NCBI RefSeq assembly: GCF_008124785.1
Contig: NZ_VNHU01000001.1
Span: 310,001-374,000 of the forward strand
Length of the DNA: 64,000 nucleotides
Source of the DNA: Aquimarina intermedia
Lineage (GTDB): Bacteria > Bacteroidota > Bacteroidia > Flavobacteriales > Flavobacteriaceae
Direction: 5' to 3'
In this document: piece after piece, positions 1 to 8,743 of the stretch
Layout of the letters: each line of letters begins with the position of its first letter
Numbering within the stretch: the first letter of the stretch is position 1
The notes under the pieces: generated by a model
The model's input: only the letters and a program-made list of their open reading frames with translations
Told to the model about the DNA's origin: nothing
Database searches by the model: none
Translations under genes and position numbers: made by a program

Positions 1-2
1 AA

Positions 3-275
3 TTGGATGATAAAAATTATGTATTTGAGGGTAGAACAGCCTTAAAGGATTTCTATAAAGTTTTGAAATTAGATGATTCCTCGGTGTTTGAATCCCGTAA
101 AGGTGACGCTGAAACCATAGCTGGATTTTTACTTGAAATTTCAGGAAATTTTCCTGAAAAAAATGAAATACTCACGGTCGAAAATTATGATTTTATAATT
201 GAATCGCTGGATAATAAAAGAATCAAACAAGTCAAGCTGACAATAAATGATGCGAGAAATGATGAAGCTGAATAA
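3..275 (+). CDS. gldE: GldE, C-terminal fragment (gliding motility, CorC/HlyC-type)
   Basis: The reading frame is open from the left edge of the window, so the gene is truncated at its 5' end; the TTG at position 3 is not a real start. The 90 visible residues look like the transporter-associated (CorC/HlyC) C-terminal domain, with the typical pattern of a small domain after CBS repeats (YVFEGRTALKDF near the start, then GDAETIAGFLLE). GldE is a membrane protein of the gliding and type IX secretion machinery in Bacteroidetes. The identification rests mainly on overlap with gldD, since gldE-gldD is a conserved gene pair. The stop codon overlaps the first codons of gldD, which suggests translational coupling. 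Confidence 0.75.
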   Translation: MDDKNYVFEGRTALKDFYKVLKLDDSSVFESRKGDAETIAGFLLEISGNFPEKNEILTVENYDFIIESLDNKRIKQVKLTINDARNDEAE

Positions 276-834
276 TGCAATCTTATTTTTAGTAGGAATT
301 TTATGTATGTCATGCGGAGGAGAAACATTTCCTAAGCCAAAAGCTATGTTACGTCTGCAATATCCAGAACCGATATATGTTCAGGCGGATACACCCTGTT
401 TTTATATCTTTGAAATTAACGAATTGGCCAAGCTAAAACCAGTTAATAAGCATAACAAATGTTGGTACAACCTTGAGTATCCCCAATTACATGCCAAAGT
501 ATATGTTTCATATTATCCCATTAAAAATAATTTAGACTCGTTGCTAAGAGATGCGCAAAACCTTACCCAGGAGCATGTTGTAAAAGCAGATGGGATAGCA
601 CAAAAGCCCTACGTAAATGATAAACAAAAAGTCTACGGGATGTTTTATGAGGTTACCGGTAATGCGGCTTCACAAGCTCAATTTTATGTTACCGATAGTG
701 TGAATCATTTTATAACGGGATCAGCATATTTTGATGTCCGGCCTAATTATGATTCTATTCTCCCTGCAGCGAATTATTTGCAAAATGACATTCAACATCT
801 CATGGAGTCCATCAAGTGGAAAACTAAAGATTGA
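247..834 (+). CDS. gldD: GldD, gliding motility lipoprotein
   Basis: This 195-residue protein has a lipoprotein signal peptide of about 20 residues ending in LCMSCGGE, with the cysteine as the lipidation site. The body matches the GldD family: MLRLQYPEPIY early, and a C-terminal YFDVRPNYDSILPAANYL. GldD is required for gliding motility and type IX secretion in Flavobacterium. Several in-frame ATG codons (247, 250, 259, 262) are possible starts; 259 or 262 would put two to four residues ahead of the hydrophobic core. It overlaps gldE by about 29 bp, so the two are probably co-translated. Confidence 0.88.
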   Translation: MMREMMKLNNAILFLVGILCMSCGGETFPKPKAMLRLQYPEPIYVQADTPCFYIFEINELAKLKPVNKHNKCWYNLEYPQLHAKVYVSYYPIKNNLDSLLRDAQNLTQEHVVKADGIAQKPYVNDKQKVYGMFYEVTGNAASQAQFYVTDSVNHFITGSAYFDVRPNYDSILPAANYLQNDIQHLMESIKWKTKD

Positions 835-901
835 TTTTTTTTAAGTAATTATGTCCAATTTGATATTAATTTAATCACTTTTGCAACTGAAAATTTTCGG
901 T

Positions 902-1789
902 ATGCAAAATACTTCATCAAAATGGCTTTATTTGGCAGTGCTTTCTCTTGTTTGGGGAAGCTCTTTTATTTTAATCAAAAAATCTCTACTTGGACTTTCT
1001 CCTTTGCAACTGGGTGCCTTAAGAACGCTTTTTGCTGCAGTTTTTCTTTTTTTAATAGGTTTTAAGAGTATAAAAACTATTAAAAAAGAGGAATGGAAAT
1101 GGGTAGCAATTTCAGCGTTTGCCGGTACTTTTATTCCGGCATTTTTGTTTGCTTATGCCGAGACCGAAATAGACAGTGCTATTGCTTCAATTCTTAATTC
1201 TACTACACCCCTGGTTACTCTTGTTTTGGGAATAGTTGTTTTCTCAATCGGATCTAACAGAAATCAAATTATCGGAGTGATAGTTGGTTTTTTAGGTTGC
1301 TTAGCTTTGATATGGGAAGGCGCCGTAGTAAATCCGAATCAAAATTACTGGTATGCGTTATTAGTCATATGCGCTTCTTTCTGTTATGCTGCTAATGTCA
1401 ATATTATCAAACGTTACATGCAAAATATATCGCCCATGGCAATCGCTAATGGGAACTTCATAATTTTAGTCATCCCTTCCCTGATAGTGCTTTATTTTTC
1501 AGGATTTTTCGATAGTGCTGTAATTCAACAAGAAAAAGTGCAGATCAGTTTGATGTATGTTGGTGTGTTGGCAGTGGTGGGAACAGGCGTGGCAAAAGTT
1601 TTGTTCAATAAATTAGTGCAGATAAGCACTCCTGTATTTGCTACATCGGTTACCTATACGATTCCGATAGTAGCTTTGTTATGGGGTTTGATGGATGGTG
1701 AAAAGTTTACTTTTTATCAAGGGATTGCTGCATGCGTAATTATATTTGGCGTGTATCTTTCTAATAAAAGAAAAAAGGTTCGCTCTTAA
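902..1789 (+). CDS. EamA/DMT-family transporter
   Basis: A 295-residue integral membrane protein with about ten hydrophobic segments arranged as two EamA repeats. The first repeat starts with the diagnostic WGSSFILIKKSL, and the second begins near residue 150 (YALLVICASFCYAANVNIIKR). Family members export amino acids or other small metabolites across the inner membrane; the substrate cannot be read from sequence. I chose the ATG at 902 over the upstream TTG at 881, which lies in an AT-rich stretch and would add a polar tail not typical of the family. The last codons form the left arm of a terminator hairpin. Confidence 0.87.
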   Translation: MQNTSSKWLYLAVLSLVWGSSFILIKKSLLGLSPLQLGALRTLFAAVFLFLIGFKSIKTIKKEEWKWVAISAFAGTFIPAFLFAYAETEIDSAIASILNSTTPLVTLVLGIVVFSIGSNRNQIIGVIVGFLGCLALIWEGAVVNPNQNYWYALLVICASFCYAANVNIIKRYMQNISPMAIANGNFIILVIPSLIVLYFSGFFDSAVIQQEKVQISLMYVGVLAVVGTGVAKVLFNKLVQISTPVFATSVTYTIPIVALLWGLMDGEKFTFYQGIAACVIIFGVYLSNKRKKVRS

Positions 1790-1803
1790 TTGAGCGAACC
1801 TTT
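1774..1803. terminator. Bidirectional terminator overlapping the EamA stop codon
   Basis: A perfect 12-bp stem (AAAGGTTCGCTC, 1774-1785, with GAGCGAACCTTT, 1792-1803) around a TTAATT loop, with A and T runs on the two sides. It lies between convergent genes and its left arm encodes the last residues of the EamA transporter. Confidence 0.8.
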
Positions 1804-1826
1804 GATAATTTGTGGCAGTAAGAAAA

Positions 1827-3893
1827 CTATTTAAAGTCTTCGTCTGATACATTTTTGTTTAACTGGATTTCTTTTACTTTAAAATCAATATTTTGTGGAC
1901 CTAAAGATTGAGAAATTGAGAAAGGAAATTTAATACCTTCAACCTCTTTATAATCATCATAGGTGACTGCGATTTCAATCTTTGTACCTGCTTGATCTCT
2001 AATGGTAACATCTTTTACTTTAAGACCTGTTTTAGTATCATAATAGGCGGACTTATTTTCGTTAAGCTTTAGCAGATATGCTGTGCCATTCGTATAAGGA
2101 ACTGTTTTCTCTAATACCGCATCAGTAACATTTAGTTCTGCAAAAGGATACGATTCTTGTTTAGCCATCGCAATTTGCTCCTCGTTGTATTCAAGTCGTT
2201 GTCCTTGATTCATAGCGTATCCCGAGGTGCCGTTAAAAACAACTTTTTGTACAGTCATACCTCCAAAGCTTACCTCAATAGCAGATTTGTTATTGATCGT
2301 GGTTTTTGAGGACAAGCCTAAGCTAGCACCATTAAAAGCAGCTTCTGCTGTCATGAAAACAGAATTTATATTTTTAAGCTTGTCTTTTCCTCCCAAAGCT
2401 GCAAAGTAACCGTCCAATACAGTTTGTGCAGTTACTCCCTCTGGCGTCTCCGCTGTCAGCTGTGGTTTCTGTGTTTTGTTTCCGTATTTATCAAAATACA
2501 AAACAGGAATTTTTTTATCGTCAAAAGTGATGTTTTCTAAATTTGGAAGGACATCACTAGCTTTACCAACGAGAACTATTCTTGCGTTCTGCAAATTAAA
2601 ATAAGTATTGGCTACACGTTTTATATCCGCTTTGGTAACTGCGTTTATTTTTGAAATAAAATTTCTGTAGAAGTCCTGAGGGAGGTCTTGTGTTTTTATC
2701 TCAATGCTGCGGGTTGCTGCAGTTCGATCACTTTCGGATGCAAGAATGAAATCTCCTAAAAATTTAGCTTTTGCATTCTTCAAAATCTCATCATCTACTT
2801 CTTCCGTTCGAATTCTTTTTATTTCTTTTAATGTCTCAACCACAGCACTGTCAGTGACAGCATTACGAACTTTGGTCACAGCTCTAAATGCTGATTTATG
2901 ATATTTGTTGACAGGAAAAATAGATCGTGCTCCGTAGGTGTACCCATTTTTTTCTCTCAAATTCATATTGATATAGCTTCCAAAAGAACCTCCAAGGATG
3001 TAATTTGCAATCAAGGCGGCATGATAATCTTTATCTGCCATTTTAAGATTAGTAATATTCATAATAGCAAGTTCTGTTTGTACAGCATTAGGCATATCGA
3101 TGAAGTTGATTTGTCGATATTGCGCATCAGATACAGACGGAATTCCGAATGAAGGAGCTTTTGCAGCTTTCCAAGTCACAAAGTGTTTATTAACTAAAGC
3201 TTCAGCTTGTTCAACCGTAATGTCTCCGCTAATTACCATATACGCATTGGCTGGGACAAAATAATTACGATAATAGGTTTTGACATCATTTAAAGTAATT
3301 GAGTTTATGGTCTCTTCGGTTGCATATTCTCCTTTAGGATGATTCTTACCATATGCCAATGCATTGGTAACCCGATTGGCAACAGTTGCGGCGCTATTCT
3401 CCCCTGATTTTATGCTCTCGATGATTTTTTTCTTTTCCAGGCTTAATTCTTCCTCTGTAAAATTAGGGTTTAATGCTGCGTCAGAAAAGAGTGTAAAAAT
3501 TTTATCAGTGTACTTTGATAATGCTTGAGCATAACCGCCGCTAACACCAACATTAAAAAATGCTCCTATAAAATCAACTTCTTCATTAAATTGATCTTTA
3601 GGTACGGATAGCGTTCCTTTGCCCATTATTTGAGAAACAATACTGTTGATACCAGCTTTATCACCTTCGGTATGAGGAGGCGAATCTATAGATAAGCTTA
3701 TAGATACTCGTGGTAATTTGTGATTCTCTACTATTAAAACTGTCAAACCATTTTCCATAATCATTTCATGGGGTTCAGCAAGATTTAAAGTGGGTGCAGG
3801 TCCGGATTTTGGCATTTTTGTCCTGTCGATTTGGGCAAAACTGCTCAAAGAGGTACAGGTACATGCTATAAGTAAGATGATATATTTTTTCAT
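1827..3893 (-). CDS. M16-family peptidase, non-catalytic subunit with extra C-terminal domain
   Basis: A 688-residue secreted protein with a signal peptide of about 20 residues ending in SSFAQ. Residues about 35-440 form two M16 (insulinase/processing-peptidase) domains, but the zinc motif HxxEH is missing: the equivalent helix reads SIVSQIMGKGT. It keeps the second-domain R/Y signature (LREKNGYTYGAR) typical of non-catalytic M16 subunits. Residues about 480-688 are an added beta-rich domain resembling outer-membrane lipoprotein sorting proteins (LolA/LolB-like), with YYDTKTGLKVK and FPFSISQS. The catalytic partner lies directly upstream, 12 bp away, on the same strand, so the two probably form a periplasmic heterodimer. 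Confidence 0.88.
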   Translation of the reverse strand: MKKYIILLIACTCTSLSSFAQIDRTKMPKSGPAPTLNLAEPHEMIMENGLTVLIVENHKLPRVSISLSIDSPPHTEGDKAGINSIVSQIMGKGTLSVPKDQFNEEVDFIGAFFNVGVSGGYAQALSKYTDKIFTLFSDAALNPNFTEEELSLEKKKIIESIKSGENSAATVANRVTNALAYGKNHPKGEYATEETINSITLNDVKTYYRNYFVPANAYMVISGDITVEQAEALVNKHFVTWKAAKAPSFGIPSVSDAQYRQINFIDMPNAVQTELAIMNITNLKMADKDYHAALIANYILGGSFGSYINMNLREKNGYTYGARSIFPVNKYHKSAFRAVTKVRNAVTDSAVVETLKEIKRIRTEEVDDEILKNAKAKFLGDFILASESDRTAATRSIEIKTQDLPQDFYRNFISKINAVTKADIKRVANTYFNLQNARIVLVGKASDVLPNLENITFDDKKIPVLYFDKYGNKTQKPQLTAETPEGVTAQTVLDGYFAALGGKDKLKNINSVFMTAEAAFNGASLGLSSKTTINNKSAIEVSFGGMTVQKVVFNGTSGYAMNQGQRLEYNEEQIAMAKQESYPFAELNVTDAVLEKTVPYTNGTAYLLKLNENKSAYYDTKTGLKVKDVTIRDQAGTKIEIAVTYDDYKEVEGIKFPFSISQSLGPQNIDFKVKEIQLNKNVSDEDFK

Positions 3894-3905
3894 TATTGAC
3901 TCTTT

Positions 3906-5231
3906 TTAGTTGCTTGATTCTGGTAAATAATCAAGATTAAGACGTTGGTTTTTGTTTAAATAGGCTTTGGCCACACGTTGAATATCCTCACGGGTAATAC
4001 TACGATATATTTCAATTTCTTTATTTATCAAACTGGTATCGCCATACAAAGTGTGATAACGTGCCAAGGAATTAGCTATGCCTTGTATGCTGGAATTGGC
4101 ATTAACAAAATCGTTTTCAAATTGATTGTTAAGTTTTTGAAATTCTTTTTCGCTAATAAGTTCGTTTTGAAGTTTCGTAATCTCGGCATCCATTTCTTCC
4201 TGTAGTTTGTCTAATCCAACCTCTCCAAGCGGGAGGGCGCCCATAATATACGTGCCGTAATCTTCTTGAGCATCAGTAAATGCCAATACTTGTAGTGCTA
4301 TTTTTTTATCTTCTACCATATTTTTATACATACGAGAACTATTCCCTCCTGTAAGTATTGAAGAAATATAATCTAACACATATGCATCTTTGTCTGTTTG
4401 TTTGGGGGTGCGATACACTAAAATTTTAGCAGGCACCTGAATATTAGCATCTTTTTCAACTGCCTTAATTTCTTGAGTGATTGGTGCTTCAAAAACGAGT
4501 GATCTTTTAATTTTCTCACCATTGTTTGCAATAGGACCAAAATAATCAGAAATTAAATTAATAGTCTTTTCCAGATTGAAATCACCTGCGATTACCAATG
4601 TAGCATTGTTAGGATTGTAAAATTTTTGGTTAAAAGCTTTGAACTCTTCTAGCTTGGCGGCATCAAGATCCTCCATGCTTCCGATCACTGATTGACCGTA
4701 AGGGTGCTTTTTAAAGATGTACTTATTGATACCGGTACGATAAATTATTTTACCGTAGGGAGCATTGTCAATTCGTTGTCTCTTTTCTTCTTTTACTACT
4801 TCGTTTTGAGTGTCAACTCCTATTTTATTGATAACAGGGTGGAGCATTCTTTCAGATTCCATCCACAATGCAAGCTCAAGGTTGTTCGAAGGTAAGGTTT
4901 CATAATAGTACGTTCTGTCCTGCGTAGTGTTTGCATTATTACGTCCGCCATTTGCCGAGACAATATCAAACCACTTACCACGTTCAATGTTTTTAGTGCC
5001 TTCAAAAAGTAAATGTTCGAAAAAATGAGCAAAGCCTGTTCTGCCAGGATCTTCATCTTTTGCGCCAACGTGATACATTACTCCAACGGTGACAACGGGT
5101 GCAGAATTATCTTGATGTAAAATTACATGCAGTTCATTTTTGAGGTCATACTCCGTAAATTCTACTTCTTGACTGTTGCCTGAAAGCGAAATAAAAAGTC
5201 CGCAGGCAAGGGTGTGTAGTATATTTTTCAT
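3906..5231 (-). CDS. M16-family zinc peptidase, catalytic subunit
   Basis: A 441-residue secreted peptidase with a short signal peptide (cleavage near SLSGNSQ). It carries the inverted zinc motif HFFEH at about residues 68-72 inside GFAHFFEHLLFEGT, and the downstream glutamate region NEVVKEEKRQRIDN that supplies the third ligand. Length and two-domain layout match single-unit bacterial M16B peptidases, which cut peptides inside a closed chamber. It is followed 12 bp later by a non-catalytic M16 protein with the complementary R/Y motif. The two are most simply read as one operon encoding a two-subunit periplasmic protease. Confidence 0.9.
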   Translation of the reverse strand: MKNILHTLACGLFISLSGNSQEVEFTEYDLKNELHVILHQDNSAPVVTVGVMYHVGAKDEDPGRTGFAHFFEHLLFEGTKNIERGKWFDIVSANGGRNNANTTQDRTYYYETLPSNNLELALWMESERMLHPVINKIGVDTQNEVVKEEKRQRIDNAPYGKIIYRTGINKYIFKKHPYGQSVIGSMEDLDAAKLEEFKAFNQKFYNPNNATLVIAGDFNLEKTINLISDYFGPIANNGEKIKRSLVFEAPITQEIKAVEKDANIQVPAKILVYRTPKQTDKDAYVLDYISSILTGGNSSRMYKNMVEDKKIALQVLAFTDAQEDYGTYIMGALPLGEVGLDKLQEEMDAEITKLQNELISEKEFQKLNNQFENDFVNANSSIQGIANSLARYHTLYGDTSLINKEIEIYRSITREDIQRVAKAYLNKNQRLNLDYLPESSN

Positions 5232-5391
5232 TGGTTCTAATAATAAGTTTTCTTATAAGTAAAAAAAGATCATAATTCGTTACAGTAAAATAAAGAAACT
5301 TATAGCGAAGCCAACCTAAAATTAACAGGTCTTTAAGTAACCATAGGTTTGATAATGTTTATATTAGATTAACAAAATTAATTTATTTTTT

Positions 5392-5865
5392 ATGAAAAGG
5401 TCAACACTTCCAATAACCTATGGAATAATTATAGCAGTAGGATTGATAGTTTATTTCATGTTACTCTCGTTATTCGGAGTACAGACTAAGCCGGTTTTTA
5501 GCTTAGGCAATGGCGTTATAGTGGCCTTAGGATTGTATACGGTAATGAAACGGTATAAAGCGGAAAAGGGAAGTAATTTTGAGTATCAAAAAGGTTTTAT
5601 GGCTGGGTTGTTAACAGGTTTTAATGCAACTATAATTTTCACGGTGTTTTTTGCTATTTATGTTACTAATATCAATCCTGATTTTTTGCCTATGATGCTT
5701 GATAACTGGAGTAGTCATTATCATGTTGGTGTTGGGATAGTGGTATTTGTAGCTGCAATCATGGGATTTGCGACCACCTTTGTTTTGACACTTTCTTTTA
5801 TGCAGCTCTTTAAAGATAGTTGGAATGTAAAAAAAAGCCCTAATTCTCCTCCGTTAAAATCATAA
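5392..5865 (+). CDS. DUF4199 membrane protein
   Basis: A 157-residue protein with four predicted membrane segments (about residues 8-28, 38-52, 72-96 and 112-140). Sequence and layout match DUF4199, a family found almost only in Bacteroidetes: YGIIIAVGLIVYFMLL at the start and YQKGFMAGLLTG in the middle. No enzymatic motif is visible and the function is unknown. In related genomes such genes often lie close to glycosyltransferase or dihydroorotase genes; here it sits alone between the M16 pair and rplU. The ATG at 5392 is the only reasonable start. Confidence 0.75.
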   Translation: MKRSTLPITYGIIIAVGLIVYFMLLSLFGVQTKPVFSLGNGVIVALGLYTVMKRYKAEKGSNFEYQKGFMAGLLTGFNATIIFTVFFAIYVTNINPDFLPMMLDNWSSHYHVGVGIVVFVAAIMGFATTFVLTLSFMQLFKDSWNVKKSPNSPPLKS

Positions 5866-5869
5866 AACA

Positions 5870-5900
5870 TTTGTTGTTTAATTAATTAAGAGTATATTTG
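5870..5900 (+). promoter_or_regulatory. Bacteroidetes-type promoter of rplU-rpmA
   Basis: TTTG at 5870-5873 and TATATTTG at 5893-5900 are separated by 19 bp. This matches the Bacteroidetes housekeeping consensus (-33 TTTG, -7 TAnnTTTG) and is the best promoter in the window. The leader to the rplU start is about 50 nt. Confidence 0.85.
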
Positions 5901-5953
5901 CACCCGCCTATAAAATAGGTAGTACTATATTTTTAATTATTAAACGTTACGCT

Positions 5954-6457
5954 ATGTACGCAATTGTAGAGATAGCAGGGCAGCAATTTAAAGTTGCAAA
6001 AGACCAAAAAGTGTTTGTACATCGTTTACCAGGAGAAGAAGGAGACAAAGTTTCTTTTGACAAAGTTCTTTTGACTGGTGATGGTGATTCAATCAACCTT
6101 GGCGCCCCGGCTATAGATGGAGCTCTAGTAGGAGCAAAAATCACTAGGCACCTTAAAGGTGATAAAGTTATTGTTTTCAAAAAGAAAAGACGTAAAGGTT
6201 ACCGTGTTAAAAACGGTCATCGTCAGGCTTTAACTGAAATCGTAATTGAAAGTATCGATGCATCTAGTGCAAAAAAATCTTCTAAGACAGAAGCTAAAAA
6301 AGCAGCACCTAAAGCAGAGGACAAAAAAGAAAGTAATAATTCTGAAGACTTGAGCTCAATGACTGTTGCTCAGTTGAAAGATTTGGCAAAAAGCAAAGGA
6401 ATCGAAGGTATCTCTTCAATGAAGAAAGCTGATCTGATTGCTGCTTTGCAAAAATAA
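5954..6457 (+). CDS. rplU: 50S ribosomal protein L21 with C-terminal extension
   Basis: Residues 1 to about 102 are a complete L21 (MYAIVEIAGQQFKV start; KKKRRKGYRVKNGHRQ rRNA-binding loop). Bacterial L21 usually ends here at about 100-105 residues. This protein runs on for about 65 more: a lysine/alanine/glutamate-rich linker (103-135) and then a compact module (about 136-167, MTVAQLKDLAKSKGI and MKKADLIAALQK) that looks like a SAP or Rho N-terminal helix-extension-helix nucleic-acid-binding fold. It is the first gene of the rplU-rpmA operon, behind a consensus promoter, with rpmA starting 27 bp downstream. Confidence 0.95.
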   Translation: MYAIVEIAGQQFKVAKDQKVFVHRLPGEEGDKVSFDKVLLTGDGDSINLGAPAIDGALVGAKITRHLKGDKVIVFKKKRRKGYRVKNGHRQALTEIVIESIDASSAKKSSKTEAKKAAPKAEDKKESNNSEDLSSMTVAQLKDLAKSKGIEGISSMKKADLIAALQK

Positions 6458-6484
6458 GTCTAACCATTTTAAAATCTTAAGAAA

Positions 6485-6745
6485 ATGGCTCACAAAAAAG
6501 GAGTAGGTAGTTCTAAAAACGGTAGGGAATCGGAATCAAAACGCTTAGGTGTTAAGATATTTGGTGGTCAAGCAGCCGTAGCTGGTAACATCATTGTTAG
6601 ACAAAGAGGTACAGCACATAGACCAGGTGAAAATGTATATGCAGGTAAAGATCATACCTTGCATGCCAAAGTTGATGGTATGGTACAATTCACTAAGAAA
6701 AAAGACAATAAATCATACGTTTCTATAGTTCCTTTTGAGGCATAG
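6485..6745 (+). CDS. rpmA: 50S ribosomal protein L27
   Basis: An 86-residue protein with the invariant L27 N-terminus [20 protein letters not shown] and core [10 protein letters not shown] and HPGxNV-type [15 protein letters not shown]27 sits at the peptidyl-transferase centre of the 50S subunit, with its N-terminal tail reaching the tRNA ends. No cleavable N-terminal extension of the Firmicutes type is present. It follows rplU by 27 bp, the usual gene order, and is closed by a strong terminator. Confidence 0.97.
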   Translation: MAHKKGVGSSKNGRESESKRLGVKIFGGQAAVAGNIIVRQRGTAHRPGENVYAGKDHTLHAKVDGMVQFTKKKDNKSYVSIVPFEA

Positions 6746-6765
6746 ATAGTAGGATTAGATTTTAT

Positions 6766-6804
6766 AAAAAACCCTATTTAAGTTTGACTTAAATAGGGTT
6801 TTTT
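6766..6804 (+). terminator. Terminator of rplU-rpmA
   Basis: A perfect 18-bp stem (6766-6783 with 6787-6804) around a three-base TTG loop. The descending arm ends in six T residues followed by ATTT. Confidence 0.9.
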
Positions 6805-6843
6805 ATTTATGTCTATCTTAGGAACTCTTAATCTATATCAATT

Positions 6844-7179
6844 ATGAAATATTCTGTAAATATCATTTTACTAAGTAGTTTTTTGTTTTTTCTTTCAAAC
6901 AGCTCAATAGCTCAAGAGATTCCTAAATATGATTATCTCGAAGTTATTGTTATTCAAAAAGCAAATAATAGTGGTAGAGTCAAGCGCATTAAGGTACAAG
7001 AACAAAAATCGCTAGTCGGTAAACAAATAACTATCAAACAACTCGAACAACTGGAAGGTTCTTCTGATTTACTTAATTATATGAATACCGGAAATTGGGA
7101 GTTTGTGGACAGACAATCCATAGTTTCTGAAGAGAACGATCCGGTTTGGATGAGTTATATTTTTAGAAAGCGTAAGTAA
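6844..7179 (+). CDS. Small secreted protein, unknown function
   Basis: A 111-residue protein with a clear signal peptide (about residues 1-23, hydrophobic stretch IILLSSFLFFLSNSSIAQ). The mature part is about 88 residues with lysine-rich and glutamine-rich helices (KRIKVQEQKSLVGKQITIKQLEQLE) and aromatic residues near the end (WEFVDRQ, WMSYIFRK). I do not recognise the family. It lies between the rpmA terminator and the terminator at 7201-7226, so it is probably a one-gene transcript. Confidence 0.7.
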   Translation: MKYSVNIILLSSFLFFLSNSSIAQEIPKYDYLEVIVIQKANNSGRVKRIKVQEQKSLVGKQITIKQLEQLEGSSDLLNYMNTGNWEFVDRQSIVSEENDPVWMSYIFRKRK

Positions 7180-7200
7180 TCGAATAATGATTTAAAAGCA

Positions 7201-7226
7201 AAACCCTTGCCATGTGGCAAGGGTTT
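7201..7226. terminator. Terminator between the small secreted protein and ahcY
   Basis: An 11-bp perfect stem (AAACCCTTGCC with GGCAAGGGTTT) and an ATGT loop, followed by CTTTATTT. It lies between convergent genes and could serve both strands. Confidence 0.82.
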
Positions 7227-7290
7227 CTTTATTTATCCGTATGCTAAGAGCGAAGCATTATAAACTTCACAAAGCACCATCATTTTCTTA

Positions 7291-8607
7291 CTAGTATCGG
7301 TAGTACTCTGGTTTAAAGGGTCCATCTACTGTCACGCCGATATATTCAGCTTGTTCTGGACGTAGTTTTTCTAATTCTACTCCAAGTCTTGATAAGTGTA
7401 ACTCTGCTACTTTTTCATCAAGATGTTTTGGTAACATATAGACTTCATTCTTGTAATTTTCAGGATGATTCCATAATTCAATCTGAGCAAGTGTTTGGTT
7501 TGTAAAGGAGTTACTCATAACAAAACTTGGGTGCCCAGTTGCGCAACCTAAGTTTACTAGACGACCTTCGGCAAGTATAATAATATCTTTACCATTAATA
7601 GTATATTTATCAACTTGTGGTTTGATTTCGTCCTTTGTGTCTCCATGATTAGCGTTTAACCAGCCCATATCAATTTCGTTATCAAAATGCCCGATGTTAC
7701 ATACAATCGCTTTGTCCTTTAAGGCTTCAAAGTGTCTTGCTTGTACAATATCTTTATTACCTGTTGTTGTGATAACAATGTCAGCTTTTCCGATAACAGT
7801 TTCTAAACGTTTTACTTCAAAACCATCCATAGCAGCCTGTAATGCACAGATTGGATCAATTTCGGTTACAGTTACAATCGATCCGGCACCTCTAAACGAC
7901 GCAGCAGTTCCCTTTCCTACATCACCATAACCACACACTACAACTCGCTTTCCTGCCAGCATCGTGTCAGTAGCACGTCGAATAGCATCCACGGCACTTT
8001 CTCTACAGCCGTATTTGTTGTCGAATTTTGACTTGGTAACAGAGTCATTTACATTGATTGCAGGCATAGGCAACGTTCCGTTCTTCATACGCTCATATAA
8101 GCGATGAACTCCGGTTGTAGTTTCTTCAGATAATCCATTGATTCCTTCTGCCAATTCAGGATATTTATCAAGGACCATATTGGTCAGGTCACCTCCATCA
8201 TCTAAAATCATATTTAGAGGTTCACGATCTTCTCCAAAAAATAATGTTTGTTCTATACACCAGTTAAACTCTTCTTCGTTCATACCTTTCCAAGCATATA
8301 CCGGTATACCTGCGTCTGCAATAGCTGCTGCTGCTTGATCTTGAGTAGAAAAGATGTTACAAGAACTCCAGGTTACATCAGCTCCCAAAGAAACAAGCGT
8401 TTCAATAAGAACAGCTGTTTGTATGGTCATATGTAAACATCCGGCTATACGAGCCCCTTTTAAAGGTTGAGAATCTTTATATTCTTCACGCAAAGACATT
8501 AATCCAGGCATCTCAGCTTCAGCCAATTCAATTTCTTTTCTTCCCCAAGCTGCCAGTGAAATATCTTTAACCTTGTAAGGAACGTACGGCAATGTTTTAG
8601 TACTCAT
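7291..8607 (-). CDS. ahcY: Adenosylhomocysteinase (SAH hydrolase)
   Basis: A 438-residue cytosolic enzyme that splits S-adenosylhomocysteine into adenosine and homocysteine, clearing the inhibitory product of methyltransferases. Visible signatures are the substrate region [15 protein letters not shown], the catalytic segment [14 protein letters not shown], the NAD-binding fingerprint [13 protein letters not shown], and the C-terminal [20 protein letters not shown] and PFKPEYYRY tail that closes the NAD site of the neighbouring subunit. Length is normal. It is divergent from the phosphopantetheinyl transferase gene, with a promoter overlapping that gene's start. Confidence 0.97.
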   Translation of the reverse strand: MSTKTLPYVPYKVKDISLAAWGRKEIELAEAEMPGLMSLREEYKDSQPLKGARIAGCLHMTIQTAVLIETLVSLGADVTWSSCNIFSTQDQAAAAIADAGIPVYAWKGMNEEEFNWCIEQTLFFGEDREPLNMILDDGGDLTNMVLDKYPELAEGINGLSEETTTGVHRLYERMKNGTLPMPAINVNDSVTKSKFDNKYGCRESAVDAIRRATDTMLAGKRVVVCGYGDVGKGTAASFRGAGSIVTVTEIDPICALQAAMDGFEVKRLETVIGKADIVITTTGNKDIVQARHFEALKDKAIVCNIGHFDNEIDMGWLNANHGDTKDEIKPQVDKYTINGKDIIILAEGRLVNLGCATGHPSFVMSNSFTNQTLAQIELWNHPENYKNEVYMLPKHLDEKVAELHLSRLGVELEKLRPEQAEYIGVTVDGPFKPEYYRY

Positions 8608-8713
8608 AAATGTATCTTTTAGTTATACTGCACGTTTATGTTAGTAAATCGTGCTAATTTATTCTAAATTCGTTGTGTCCAAAAAACATATTTTTTATAC
8701 ATTTTTTGGTTTG

Positions 8714-8721
8714 CAAAGGTA
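8714..8721 (-). promoter_or_regulatory. Probable ahcY promoter (-7 element)
   Basis: Read on the minus strand, TACCTTTG matches TAnnTTTG exactly. A TTTAG box on the minus strand at 8744-8740, 18-19 bp upstream, is a near match to the -33 element and overlaps the start codon of the divergent gene. Confidence 0.6.
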
Positions 8722-8743
8722 CGTAATAACTTTAAAAATCTAA

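Noticed and set aside
851..883. Promoter candidate before the EamA gene (TTTG at 859 and CACTTTTG at 876-883).
   Set aside because: The -7 element lacks the TA pair and the spacing is only 13 bp, well short of the usual 19.
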